A stretch of DNA of 64,000 nt from Albula goreensis (lineage: Eukaryota > Chordata > Actinopteri > Albuliformes > Albulidae): positions 24,295,063 to 24,359,062 of the forward strand of contig CM040755.1 in the NCBI GenBank assembly GCA_022829145.1, written 5' to 3'. Within the stretch, counting starts at the first letter, position 1. Every line of letters starts with the position of its first letter. Both the position numbers and the translations under genes were made by a program. The notes beneath the pieces are model-generated. The model saw only the letters and a list, made by a program, of their open reading frames with translations. It had not been told where the DNA came from and searched no databases. Below, in pieces: positions 48,739 through 60,838 of this stretch.

Positions 48739-48921
48739 TGTTGTCCACTACGGTGGTCTAGATCGGTTAGAATCGGGGATTGATTGTTTTTGTCTGCGCC
48801 CACATACGGGTGATATTGCGCGCAATGTTTTCCTGAATGGCATTATTAAAGCAGCTCTGGTTGAGGAAGGACGGTTTTCACTCGTGTGATTCTTTTTCCT
48901 CGGTTTTGCCGGAGTGCAACA
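48739..48921 (+). mobile_element. Probable Ty3/gypsy-type LTR with primer-binding site
   Basis: A 183-bp segment starts TGTTG and ends CAACA. It is followed after two bases by TGGAGGCACCGCTGGGAT (48924-48941), which has the form of a tRNA primer-binding site beginning TGG just inside a 5' LTR. The downstream CAG-rich leader (49010-49140) then runs into the assembly gap. No gag or pol is visible and I found no matching 3' LTR in the window. The element may be solo, truncated or hidden in the gap. Confidence 0.5.
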
Positions 48922-49288
48922 TTTGGAGGCACCGCTGGGATGGGATAGTGAGAGTGGCGTCTATCATCCGAAGCTGACTCTCTCGCTATTCATCCCTCCT
49001 AATACATCCAGCAACGTGTGGTAGCATAGTAGCAGCAACGGTAGTTCATCGGCAGCTTGCAGTGGTTCAGCAGCGGTCGGCAGCACTCCAGCAGCAGGGG
49101 TGGTTCAGCGGCAGCCTGCAGTGTTTCAGCAGTAGCAGTGAAACGATAACCCGAGTGTGTGTGTGCCGAACAACAGCAGCGGAAGGAACTGGGACACGTA
49201 TGTGGATGTGCAACACTAACCTGCATACAGCTAGCTACGGTGAAAATAGATCCGAAAGTGGTTAAAGCTACAATAACGAGATAGGAGA

Positions 49289-49788
49289 NNNNNNNNNNNN
49301 NNNNNNNNNNNNNNNNNNNNNNNNNNNNNNNNNNNNNNNNNNNNNNNNNNNNNNNNNNNNNNNNNNNNNNNNNNNNNNNNNNNNNNNNNNNNNNNNNNNN
49401 NNNNNNNNNNNNNNNNNNNNNNNNNNNNNNNNNNNNNNNNNNNNNNNNNNNNNNNNNNNNNNNNNNNNNNNNNNNNNNNNNNNNNNNNNNNNNNNNNNNN
49501 NNNNNNNNNNNNNNNNNNNNNNNNNNNNNNNNNNNNNNNNNNNNNNNNNNNNNNNNNNNNNNNNNNNNNNNNNNNNNNNNNNNNNNNNNNNNNNNNNNNN
49601 NNNNNNNNNNNNNNNNNNNNNNNNNNNNNNNNNNNNNNNNNNNNNNNNNNNNNNNNNNNNNNNNNNNNNNNNNNNNNNNNNNNNNNNNNNNNNNNNNNNN
49701 NNNNNNNNNNNNNNNNNNNNNNNNNNNNNNNNNNNNNNNNNNNNNNNNNNNNNNNNNNNNNNNNNNNNNNNNNNNNNNNNNNNNNNNN
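49289..49788. other. Assembly gap (500 N)
   Basis: Exactly 500 consecutive N, probably a fixed-size placeholder, so the real distance between the flanks is unknown. Reading frames drawn across it are artefacts. Confidence 0.99.
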
Positions 49789-49790
49789 TA

Positions 49791-50084
49791 CAGAATGGGA
49801 AGTCCATACGTCAGGTGGCAAGGGACATGAAGATCGACAGGATGATTTTAAAGAGATACATGGACATGAAAGAACTAGAGGAAGTAAAAAGTACAGGGTA
49901 TAAGAGAACAGGACATGAAAAAACTGAGACAGAGCTTGCAGACCATATAAAAAATCTAGCTGCAATTTTTCACAGTCTAAGTACCATGAAATGTCGTGAA
50001 CTGGCATTTGAGTTGGCACGACAAAATAACATTGATGTTCCTGCAAGCTGGATGAGAGAGGAAAAAGCAGGTTTGTCTTTATAA
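49791..50084 (+). pseudogene. Pogo/CENP-B-like transposase N-terminal fragment
   Basis: From the gap edge the frame reads NGKSIRQVARDMKID (a helix-turn-helix of the psq/pogo type), then STGYKRTG, ELADHIKNLAAIFHSLS and VPASWMREEKAG, before a stop. This order matches the start of the pogo-like transposases with CENP-B-type DNA-binding domains that are abundant in fish. The catalytic DDE domain is absent downstream, so it is a truncated copy. Its first part is lost in the gap. Confidence 0.65.
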
Positions 50085-50789
50085 AAATAGGGAATATTAA
50101 AAATTCTTTTTCAGGGAAATGTCCAGCATCGCATTGCGGCTAGCATATAGAGAAACGCCCACAAAATGACTATGTTTAATGACTATTGCTAAAAACAGCT
50201 ACACCAGTTAAAAAAAAGTACCAAATTGGGCATTGATTTAAAGATTAGGCTATAGCTTTAACTTGTCATGTAAATCTCAACATAAACTACAATGGTTCAA
50301 TAAAGGATAAATAAAAAGACAGCAAAAGTAGCCCAGTTCTATGAGGTGTATTGCAGATTTTGTTTTTCGTTTTGAACTTGATTTTGTTCTGAAAATGTTA
50401 AATAGGCCTTGTTGAAGAAAATTGCCTCTGAAGTTGTAAACTTAATCTTCAGATAAAACCTTTAAGAAGTCATTTGGTATTGAATTTGTTTTGCTTTGAT
50501 ATGGCATTAAATGAGGTGAAAATGTTCAGTTTTACTTCAACGTAGTCAATGGCACAATTTACCCCCATGTTGCTCAACTTAGCCTCTCCCTAGGCTCAAT
50601 TTACCCCTCACCAGGGGCAAGTCAAGCCAAGAGACCACTTTTTTTGGAAAGTCATATTTTGAAAACTGTTTATGTTAGATCCAAAGTGATTATTCCCAGG
50701 GATGCACCACATCCTGAAATATATGTACATATTTTAGTTGGAGACATTACTGTCATGCCCTCGCTTTAAAAACGCCTCAAGTAAAAACT

Positions 50790-50818
50790 GGCTCAACTCA
50801 CCCCGCTCTCCCCTACAG
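50790..50818. mobile_element. Probable right terminal inverted repeat of the pogo-like element
   Basis: GGCTCAACTCACCCC followed by GCTCTCCCCTACAG resembles the ends of fish DNA transposons that open with GGGGAGAG-type termini and GTTGAGCC. A related copy (GCTCAACTTAGCC, CTCTCCCTA) lies at 50574-50593. No matching left end is visible; it may be in the gap. Confidence 0.4.
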
Positions 50819-51504
50819 CATTATTGCATTATTACAGTGAAATAATGCTTGGGAATAGTTTGAAACAGATCTCTGAGGTGTAGACCTTTGAAGGGGTAAT
50901 GCTGTAGCTCACTGTATTTTCAGATAAAAAGTTGTCATTTTAAAAAGAAATATTTGGAGAGGAATGGTGACAGAAATGTATCCTCATTGCACTGAGGAAA
51001 GTGACTCAGATTTTGTCTCCTCATCTCCCCCCCATCTCCTCTGTGCCCCAGAAACTGATCTATGTGTCCTCCATCCCTCCACTGCTCCAAAAAGATAGGA
51101 AATGAGATGTGGCACCCATCGCTCGCTTGCTTGTCTTTTCCGGAATAATTTTCACATCATTGTGCTTACTACCAGTCAGGTTAACCTCTGTGGGGTGTTT
51201 GTGTTTTTGATACTGTAATTGATAACAATTTATGTAAAAATACTTAACAGATGTTGACTTTATCTCAATTACACACAATATAGACAGCATATATGATTAA
51301 TATTTGCCATTTACCTCTGCTAGATCTCATTTATCAATAAAAGTGCTATTCATTTTTTGTGATAAAATGTGATTTTTGTAAATCAATTATAATTTAGACA
51401 TGGGTGAAATAAATCATGTTTATCATGAACAAATATAAATGAAACAAGATTTCATAACTATTGATGTTTATTGCTTTGAACTTAACAAACTGGAAAGAAA
51501 AATT

Positions 51505-51682
51505 TTACCTACAGTTTTTTATGGAAATGATAAATAAGCCCCATTGAGCAAAAATGTATTTCTTGCACTTGATGCATGTATACTGTGTCTTCCTGTCCTT
51601 CCTGGGTCCACACATCGCAGCACTTCCTGTTGCTACCAGTTCCAATGAATGATGATGAAAACACTTTTCCCCTTTCTTTATT

Positions 51683-51724
<42 letters not shown>

Positions 51725-52205
51725 ACATAATTACAGTGGGTCAGTGGGGTAGGAGAGTCAGACACATACATGCAATGACACTCACACTTCCTTCAGGTCC
51801 TGCAGTTGGTGGTTCTGTAGGCCAGGTGATGAGGCTCCAGCATCCTCCTCACAATGGCTGCAGAGGCAGGGGTTCATGGAATATGTTATCTCCTCTGGAT
51901 ATGAGGTCTTATCAATGCTTTGCCCAGTTCCTTGAGGAAAAGTCGTCTCCTCTAAGGCTTCCCTCTCTTCGAGACTGGATGACAAATGTGTTGTACAGAC
52001 ACAAGTGGCCAGTGTAGGGTTCTTTTACAGATGTAGCCAGTCAACAGCTTGTCCAAATTGTCCACTCCTTTTGTGGCATTGTAATCCATTATGATTTGGG
52101 GTTTTTGATGCTCCTGGCCACAGATTCTCCCATCCCTATGCAGCGTACTCATGAGTATCACATTTTTGCCTTCTTTGGAACGTAGGACACCAAGGATGTG
52201 GTGTA
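51505..52205 (-). pseudogene. Decayed piggyBac transposase, C-terminal part
   Basis: Reading the minus strand, the frame gives VILMSTLH, then IIMDYNATKGVDNLDKLL, the 'DYN..KGGVD..D' segment holding the last catalytic aspartate of piggyBac transposases (DDE_Tnp_1_7). A frameshift near 52000 moves the frame to EEREALEETTF. A CA/TC microsatellite (51682-51727) overlaps the next part, and CGPRKDRKTQYTCIKCKK is the C-terminal zinc-ribbon with its final ligands lost. The N-terminal half and the other catalytic aspartates are not present, so the copy is dead. Confidence 0.75.
51682..51727. repeat. (TC)n(AC)n compound microsatellite
   Basis: About 9 TC units followed by about 14 AC units, lying within the piggyBac remnant. 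Confidence 0.93.
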
Positions 52206-52206
52206 T

Positions 52207-52210
<4 letters not shown>

Positions 52211-52237
<27 letters not shown>

Positions 52238-52238
52238 T
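52211..52238. repeat. (CA)n microsatellite
   Basis: About 14 CA units at the upstream edge of the piggyBac remnant. Confidence 0.9.
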
Positions 52239-52352
52239 AACAGCAGGCCCAGGTAGGAGGTAGACAGAATGAAAGTACACAGTAAACCTTTTTCTTTCAT
52301 TTTTACCATGTGTACTTGTTTTCACCTAAAATCCCCACACTTTTATTACCCT

Positions 52353-52369
52353 CGGGTCCAGTAGACCCG
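52353..52369. repeat. Short perfect hairpin CGGGTC/GACCCG
   Basis: CGGGTC (52353-52358), a five-base loop and GACCCG (52364-52369). It lies just outside the piggyBac coding remnant and resembles subterminal palindromes I associate with fish piggyBac-like elements, so it probably belongs to the same element. Confidence 0.4.
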
Positions 52370-54271
52370 AACATCACTAATGTAATATAAATGTGTAGGG
52401 GGGTGCATGGGGTGCACTCAATGACAATGTCTTCCTCCCCTCTTTTCCTCCACATACTTCCAGGGTAGGAGATGAGAGATAGGAGGGAAGTGGAGGAGAC
52501 GAGAAAAAGTACAGGAGTGAACTCTCAGTTTAAAAAACAAAGGCTTACTTTTGTTAGAAATGTAGAGGAAATTGTACGGCATAATGGTGATGGGTATATG
52601 AAAGGAATTAGAATGTCACTGTCAAAACAGGAAGTGGAAACATTTAAGTAGTGCCTCCTGCAAGAAGGTTCACTGCTGGTTGTTGATACTCCTGCGATGA
52701 AACTACATCTACAGTTATTTCCACATGAGAGCTGTGTTTTGGCTGATTCTCAAAGCTCAGATAGAGAACTCTCAAACAGAAATCTCCCTTTCTAAATGGT
52801 CTGATATTTGATATTTGCGATATTTTAGTACCTGTGAAATATGAGCACATTGAGGACAGGGTTGGTTCACAATTTGGAACGTGAACATGGGTATGATTCC
52901 TTTTCTGACTCATCACATGTTAGGGCCTGTCTTGAAATTAGCAACTCTTAATGAAGCTACAAGTCATCAAACTGATACATGCATATGCCTTTAGTGCATA
53001 TGTGTACACTAGCTGATAGCAGCAAAAACACACTCTTCTTTTGCCCACAAAAATGAAGCCATCACAAACTGTAAGCTGAAGGAAAAATCTAAATAGGTGT
53101 TTTTAATACTTCAGAGAAACCAAAGCTGATAACCAAGAAAGTGCTATACAGACAGTAGACAGGAGGATACATGTTATGCATGGGAGCTGTATTCTCTGGG
53201 GGAGAAGTCAGTAACAACCGGCAACTTCTGCTGGGACAAACAGTGCATTGTTTCACTAGATCTGGTAGCAGAAGGTAGGTGCTCTTATTTTCATACCATG
53301 TAAAACACCTGTTTAATCATCATATACATGATAAAATTATGGCAGGAGAGTTTTGTTTCTGTTCAATTTTGTTATCTAAAAAGTTTGATTAATCTAACAA
53401 TTTCAGGGATTAACATATTTAATTACATGCCAAAAGGACTTTACAAAACATTATAATTTAGTGTAATGGGCATAAAATAATCACAAAGAGATACCAAATT
53501 TCAAATCTTGACAGTTCTTGAAATATTGAAATCCACTTTCACAGATATCATCATGGAGCCATCCAAAAGTGATTTGAAACAAACACCATCAGTCATGAAT
53601 CCACCTGTCTCACAGGCACAGAGGTGAAAAAACGGTGGCAGCACAGAGCATATTTACAATGAATCCAAAACACAAAAAAATAATCAGATAAATGAAATAC
53701 TGAACAAAAAGGGAAAAGACAATGATGAGATGTGCGCTTGGCTACGTCTGTTGGGCCCAAGGCACGCATGCTCTATCAACAATGTGCTGCCGACAATCAA
53801 TTCCATTCAACTGAACAGGAGCTCAAAACTGGGTTTGGGCCCTCCCACCAAGGACATTCAATTTACAAGTAAATCAATTAACTCAACAAAACAGAAAATA
53901 ATGATACAGAACACAACAGACATGGCCATGATAATTATTATGTAAAACAATCAAGGAGGTACTGAACAAAAAATAAACCATTTGCAAATACTTGAAACAA
54001 ACAAACAGGTGGTAGTCTCCACCATCCCCCCTGTAAAATGTTACCTGATGGGCCCCACTTCCTGTTTGGCCTTGGCTGGAGGAACTGAACCAGGTAGCCA
54101 TGTGTTATTGAAATTTGTTATGTTGTCCTTCCTGGTCATAATCCGCTGCTGTAAAAATATAGTTTTTGCAATCTGTTATTTACTGTACAGACAGGCCTTA
54201 TTCCAAGCAGGGAAACGTTTTATGTCACCAGATGGAAAATAAATTCTACTGTTCACACTAAATAAATATTA

Positions 54272-54277
54272 TTTATT
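54272..54277 (-). promoter_or_regulatory. Candidate polyadenylation signal of the second adhesion GPCR
   Basis: AATAAA on the minus strand, about 155 bases past the stop at 54430, in an AT-rich stretch. Confidence 0.5.
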
Positions 54278-54429
54278 TAAAATAATAAACACGGTTATTA
54301 CGGATGTTGTAGTTGCTGGCGTGAAAAATGTTGTGTTCATGTGTTGCAGTGTTAAAATAGTAAATTAGAAAAACACAATGGACTACATTAAAAAAATATG
54401 GAGACATTATTCAAATTTGGGTTGCATGG

Positions 54430-57400
54430 TTACATACTTGAATGATTGCTGGAGGTATTTCTGGCGTTGCCCGCTGAGATCACGTGGCCTAGGGAACTGT
54501 CCTTTGTGTAAGCCGCCTCCCTCCTGTTCTTCCTTGTGGTTCCACAAATCCAGAGGAAGATAAAGAATCCTATGGAGGAGGCAGAGATGCACAAAGATCA
54601 GTCATCCTCTTCCCAGAGTTTTTCAATTCTCTGCAATCTGAAAAGGAACTAACAAAATTCCTATAATTGTACTGAGTTAACAATTTATCCCTGTGATTTC
54701 AAAAGTTGTGTATAGGTGTTATGTACAAGGACAAAATGTAGCTCCATAAGTTTCACAGTTCATCCCTGGCAGAAGAATAGCAGAAGAATTTTTTGCTATA
54801 TACCTGAGCATCTGTGAAAACACTGGAAGGCACATTAGCTAATTGGGGGAATAAAAGCAAGAACCAGAGCAGCCTTCATTTCAATGAAATATGTTTTGCT
54901 GATATGCAGTAGATTCATTTTAAGTGGGCTATTGGAAGCAAGAAATGCACGTTAGGGACCAGGGTTTCAGCCTATCCCGTTTGCAATCTGCTCATCAGCA
55001 CACAGCAGAAATTTGGAACAACTATTGTATTAACTTTGTTCTCTCTGCTCTTTCTTCCACTCTCTTTCTCTCTCTTTCATGCTCTCTCCTGGTCAGTCCT
55101 GTCAGGTCTGCGGTACCTTGCAGGGAGTTGAAGATGCTGAAGAGGTAGAGCATAGGGATGCTAAGGGCTCCCTGGCTGAGGAAGGCCAGGCCCCAGGTGG
55201 TACCCAGCAGACAGGTAAGGCCCAGAACAGTGCAGGTTTCCTTCCAGCGCAGCGTCATGCCAGTCTTCCTCCCAGAGGTCCTCAACCGACAGATCCTGAC
55301 GCTTACCGTCATCAGGATGCCATTGTTGAAGAGGAAGACGATGGCAAAGTAGCTGAGATTTAGTCCGTAGAAATAAATTGGCTCTGTGATCCAGCATCTA
55401 GGGTTAAACACATTGTTATTAGCGCTTATATGTTTTGAATGTATCGAGTTTTGAGTTGCTCGAACATTGTTTGATAGAGTGTTTGACATTCTGCCAACAT
55501 GAGTTCTTTGGTGCAACCTGCATTACTATGGTATAAGATAAGGTGTGGAGAATTAGGGCTGTAACCAGAACATTTCAGGTTGGAGGACCATTTTTAGATA
55601 TTTTTATGAAGCTTACTAATTTCAATTCTAGATTGAGCTATGCACCGAACATAAACAAATAACATATTGAAGTAGGATTCATTTTTCACAAAAGTCCATG
55701 ATTCAGGTGCAGGTGGGAGGGTTGTGTAGTGGAAAATGAATTTGGCTTTGACTCTGAAGGTTGCTTGATGAATTCCCAGGTCATGTTGCCCTTTTGTACA
55801 AGGTCTTGTTTTTAAATTGATATAATGAATTGACCGATGACTTTGAATGTTTGCTCTCTTGAATAGAAGAGGAGTCCTAACGAATACATGTACCATATCA
55901 CCAATCACGTGACAAACCAAACTTGATTTTTTTTCTCCTTCCCCTTCCTCATCTCTGCAGTTCTTTATATAACCTGTGATGATAGTTTACTTACATTGAG
56001 CTGGTTGAGTTATCGACACTTATATCCACAAATCCATAAAACACATTTGGTTCATTTTTAACTGTGAATGTAACTCCGACAATAATGGCTGGAACACCTG
56101 GAATAAAAGGCAAAGACAGAGGAGAACTTCACTTTCTTGATAAATTGTCACAAATAAAGTAAAATTTTCCCCATGGTAGTACTGTTAATGCTGGAAATTA
56201 GAACATTTGACAATGTTTTCCACATGTGAACAGGGACTGAGGAATCATTGAGTGTGAACAAGCAGCAGTAGGGTGACGCAGCTTTTAAACTGTTGTGCAG
56301 TGTTTCTTCAGCTAGCAATGCAGGGGCACAGAATGAGGTATCTGGTCTGAACTCTTGGAGCATTAAAAGGTCTTTCCAGCACCATTCTGCTCTGTGAATC
56401 AGGGGTTCCTGAGTCCTGCTGAAGAGGGTGACTACCCCAATCCATGACTGGTTATAGAAAACAGTGCACCTCACTGATTTGCCTTTATCACAGATATCTG
56501 TGTATGAGTCACTTTTATAGTACAGTTTCTCTGGTTATGGCCAGTAAAGACATGGGTCTGGAGACCGATTTAGAAATTCTAAAAGCCAACATAATGCATA
56601 CATTTATTTTATATAAATGTATGATTTGAAAGGATCCATGGAAATTGAATTCAGAGTCCTGCATCTGATCATTTTCAAAGAAGCAGTGGCCCAGATTCAG
56701 CACATTTTGTTTGGTGAGAAATGCTCGCTGGCATTCTGGCTGAACAGAGCATGGCTATCTACGCATATCCTACTCACCCCATCCAAAGACTGACAGCTTG
56801 AGAATATAGTGGCGGATGTAGGTGTTGAACACCTTGACCAGGAGCATGTAGAGGTGCAGGGCCTCGATGGCCATCCAGGTGAAGCTGCAGAGGAGGCTGT
56901 AGTGCATCAGCAATGCGATGAACAGGCAGAGATGAACTATTTCGATGTTAGCCAGCCACTCATTCAGCAAGAAGCTAACGTTAAGCAGGAACAGTGCTCC
57001 GCTCAGGGAAACATGGATGGTATTTGAGTGGTCCTGCGCTGGGCTCCTAGGCGCAGTAGAAAGGTAACGGTAACATAAACAGATGTGCTAGCATTGCGCC
57101 TCAGGGGCAGCCTGTGGGTCATGCTGTGTTCACATAGGCAGCAGTACATGGGGCAGAATATTCCATCAGCAATATCGGTAATTGGCATTTGACATCAAGA
57201 GTTCAATTATCTCAGGTGTTGATATTTACCTTGTAGGTGCAGCTAAACCAGATGTGGATTTCCTGAGAATAATATTTTGGATAACATAGTTGTATATTGG
57301 AATCCGTCATTTTGTAAGAATGTTTTTCATTTATGTGCCGTTTTGCCACTGACTTTCCTTTTTTTCTGCTTACCTTCATTCTGCTGATTCTGCACCCCCA

Positions 57401-60400
57401 CCATGTGAATGCACACATGCTGGATGCATGGGGGAAGGAGGTAGAGGTCAGAACTTAACTCGGTGATACAGGGGAGGGACAAACTCCCAGGGTACAAACC
57501 TGATAATGACAAAGGTCAGGATGGAGATGGCAGTGAAGAAGGCTGACAGACCACAACCAATGTAGCTTATAACGGACAAGATCTTCCAGGTTGCTGGATC
57601 AATTGTTTCTGCAGGGACCTGAGAGTGAGAGAAACTTGTGGTGGTAAATCAGTTAAAATGAATAGGTAATAATTTTGTTGACTGGTTGTGTCATTCACTC
57701 AATAATTCATTCACTGATTCAGTTTATACTCACCATGAGCACAGCAAAAGGGGTCATGTGATCACAGCTGCACATCACTGTTTTCTGAGAGTCATTTTCT
57801 TTAATTTCACTGGTATTGCAGCCTTCCTTACTCCACATCCCATAATCTCCTGAAGTGAGCAAACAGCACAAGTAAAACTAGGGATACTATGTACATTAGG
57901 GCTCATACAAGATGCATTTTCAGTGGTGATTGTGGCCCATACAAATACTGGATAGAATACCCACTATGAAATGGTACTTTGCAATATTTCTCTGCCTACC
58001 CAGGGAATTACAATCACAACTCAGAATATGATCTCCACTGCCCTCCCCTGGGATAGATATTTTAAGCAAGTCATTGTGGTCTGTTTTGCAGTGAGGCATG
58101 GTACTGTGACTACTGCCTCCAGTGCATTGACTTTTTCCAGTTTCCTCTCTTATAACATTTGAACAATAGTTACATTTCAAACAATAGTTACATTTACTAT
58201 GATGTACTTGTATTAATATATTTATATATAATTATTGCAAACATTAAATTATTAAGTCAATTTATTATGATGCAGCCAGTTATTGATTGTATGATCATGC
58301 AAATGTATCTGCTGTAATGCTTTTTATTTTGAAATTCTTATGGTTTACATAATTTTGAGAAATTAAGTTTGCATTGCATTAAAACATATGTGCAAATTAA
58401 AAGAGAACCCCACCAGGCTGACTGACCTACAACATACTTAGACTACAAAAAGACTCACCTGCACTCCAATCGTAAAACTGACACTGAAGGGAATAATTTG
58501 TCTGTGAAAAGATGTAGGATGCTGAGTAAAGGGTTGAAGCATGCTTTATGTCCACAAAGGACAGACTACTGAATTCAGCTAAAGACAGCATTACATGGGG
58601 ACACTTACGAGATCAGCTGGCAGGTCAAAAAGGCTGAAACTCATTTGAAGCGGATTCTTTAACTGTCCAGCATCACTTCCTTCAGTCAGCTCTACTCGCA
58701 TTAGCTTGCTCTTTGGTTTTTCCTCATTGAACTGTTGGAGTAATTGTGGGGAGTAGAAGGTGTGCCGTCATGGTACTAGAAACATGTCTTCGCAAAATAA
58801 ACCAAAATGGAGTCTTAACTGATTATATATGAGTTGTGCAGGGCAGCTTACCAAGAACTGGTTTGGAGATTCATACAGCACTACTGCCAGTTTTCTCTTC
58901 TCCTCTGGGAATTTGTGGAATATCTCAATAGGTATCCAGTTTTTTATATTTTCAGGTTCAGATGAAAAGTTCTCACTACAGACCTACAGGAAATTCAGAA
59001 TCAGAAACAAATATGAAATTGGGAAGAAACTCTATTAATAATCACTTGGATAGCTTTCATAATCTGCCATCCAAGTATATTTTGGTCAAGCCAATATAAC
59101 ATATCGCTTCTTACATGTAGTATTTGGTTATAGAAGTGTGCAGGATTCATCCAAACCTGGGAACCATTTGGTCTCAAAGTATACTAACAGACTGCTCCAC
59201 ATTGCTCTGACCACTTCTGTTAGCCCAGGTATACAGCAAATGTTTTACTATTCCTTTTGATAAATCATGCTGAGGCAAAGAATGTGCAATAGAACGTTGT
59301 AGGCATACCGGAGGAGCTTCAATGGAAATGTAGTCCTTAGTCTGGGTCAAGTTAATGTTTACCACTTTCATCGCTAGGTCTCCCAGGTCATAGACAATTG
59401 CCTCTCCCTCATAAGGTGCCTCCATTAGCTGCTTTATCTGGACTCTTTCCACTCTGCAGAGCAAAGCATTTGCAATAATTAGTCATATTGACACCCTGAA
59501 AAACTAACAATTGTCGTGTTTTTTTGTTGTCTATTTTTTTACTTACTCAATGTATTTGTGCTTTATTTCCGCTTGCATGAATAGATCCCTGCACATGTAT
59601 TTCATATTCAAAAGTCTTTTCAAATCTGCGGGTCCCCTCAATCCATTTTCCTTTAGTTGCATTAGCAAGACAATGAACGGTTGGCGCAAACACATGGTGA
59701 TTTTGCAGTCTGATTGAACTACATGAATTAATAGGATACACAAAAGTAAAGTAAGTATACATACTGCAAATTCTGACTGTTTAACCTCATAGCTTTATTC
59801 TATGAAGAAAAAAGACTGAACAGAATGCTTACAAACTGTAAAATTAGCAGAAATATTTTTCATTTCTGAAATGTTATAGATTGGATATTCCATTTGGCCT
59901 GTAAAGTTCATAGTAGCATTGATGTTACTGCACTCCACATAACAGGGAGTCGCTCCCCGTTTGCAGTTGACGTTCTGTGTGCTGTCTATGATGGTGATGT
60001 TTGCTTCGGGTATGTCAAGATTAAATGTACCATTGCCATTGTAAGTCATTTTCCCAGCTGTAAAAACATGAAGGAATGAAATTACTTTCAGACAAAGATA
60101 ATCCAGAATGTGAATAAATTCAAGTCAAGAATTATTGTGTTTTATTATGCGAAGTGGATCATACATGGGGTTGCCTATCTTGTGTCTATCTATATCTCTC
60201 ATAGAGTCCAAAATTGGCTGTCGCTGTGAGTGAGTTTGCATCACCTCATCTGTTTGTGTTGTTTCTGATTTAGCATCCATTGTCTTGAAACTGAGCTTCT
60301 CATTGCAGTCAGGATAGAGTCACTTTCTATCATAAACAACAGACTGAAAATTCACCGGCTTAAAGTGAATATTGGCTTAACTGCTTCCGATATCTTAGCA

Positions 60401-60838
60401 TCTTCTCTAGTCTTGACTATATTTGTATCCTTCACTAATACCTCCGCCTATTATGCACATATTATCATGCTGTCTGTGCACCTTCTATAGCACTTGATTA
60501 CCTCTTGCACGCTAATAAAATGACGAGTGAAGTGGTATCGCTTCAGTCCTTTCAACACACCTGTTGGATACTCTTATAAGCCTCCCTGTATTCTAGATAA
60601 GAATATTTGCTTTGTTTAAGAAGGTATACTATCATTAGCGAATGCCATCGTTTTAAGCTCGATTGGCCTGTATGTGGGTTAAGGACACTTTTACAGCGAT
60701 AGAATGTTGTGATGACGCGCTCTGAGCTGCCATCCACTGAGATGTGAGGTGGGAATACACACACTGGCCCGCAGACACAGCCAGCTGAGTGACTGCAGTC
60801 AGGAGCAGGCTTATGAATATCATCCGTTTTCCCTCCAT
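54430..60838 (-). CDS. Adhesion G protein-coupled receptor, ADGRG3-like (receptor 2, 13 exons)
   Basis: Exons: 60838-60763, 60057-59833, 59709-59547, 59453-59309, 58983-58852, 58731-58609, 58501-58459, 57849-57734, 57618-57500, 57046-56778, 56097-55995, 55397-55117, 54569-54430. Total 1935 nt, 644 aa; phases consistent. The first donor (weak GTGTGT) is the least certain junction. The exon holding the ATG has its own acceptor at 60876-60877, so a non-coding 5' exon is expected. Signal peptide about 1-23 (MIFISLLLTAV). The ectodomain, about 310 aa, is rich in N-glycosylation sites and cysteines, with no other domain I recognise. GPS: CQFYDW, MWSKEGC, CSCDHMT (329-335), with M334-T335 at the cleavage point in place of Leu-Thr, then TPFAVLM as tethered agonist. 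TM landmarks: ISYIGCG, HYSLLCSFTWMAIEALHLYM, KVFNTYIRHYILKLSVFGWG (close to human ADGRG3 as I recall it), CWITE, TWGLAF, NSLQG. Confidence 0.88.

Larger units (their letters stand above)
47968..54271. other. Inter-receptor region rich in transposon remains
   Basis: This 6.3-kb spacer between the two adhesion GPCR genes holds a gypsy-like LTR, a 500-N gap, a pogo-like transposase fragment and a piggyBac fragment (listed separately). I find no host exon. The segment 52500-54270 shows only AT-rich, non-coding sequence. Confidence 0.6.

Noticed and set aside
49231-50046. Long minus-strand frames spanning the N gap
   Set aside because: Most of the frame is unknown bases; it is open only because N cannot encode a stop.
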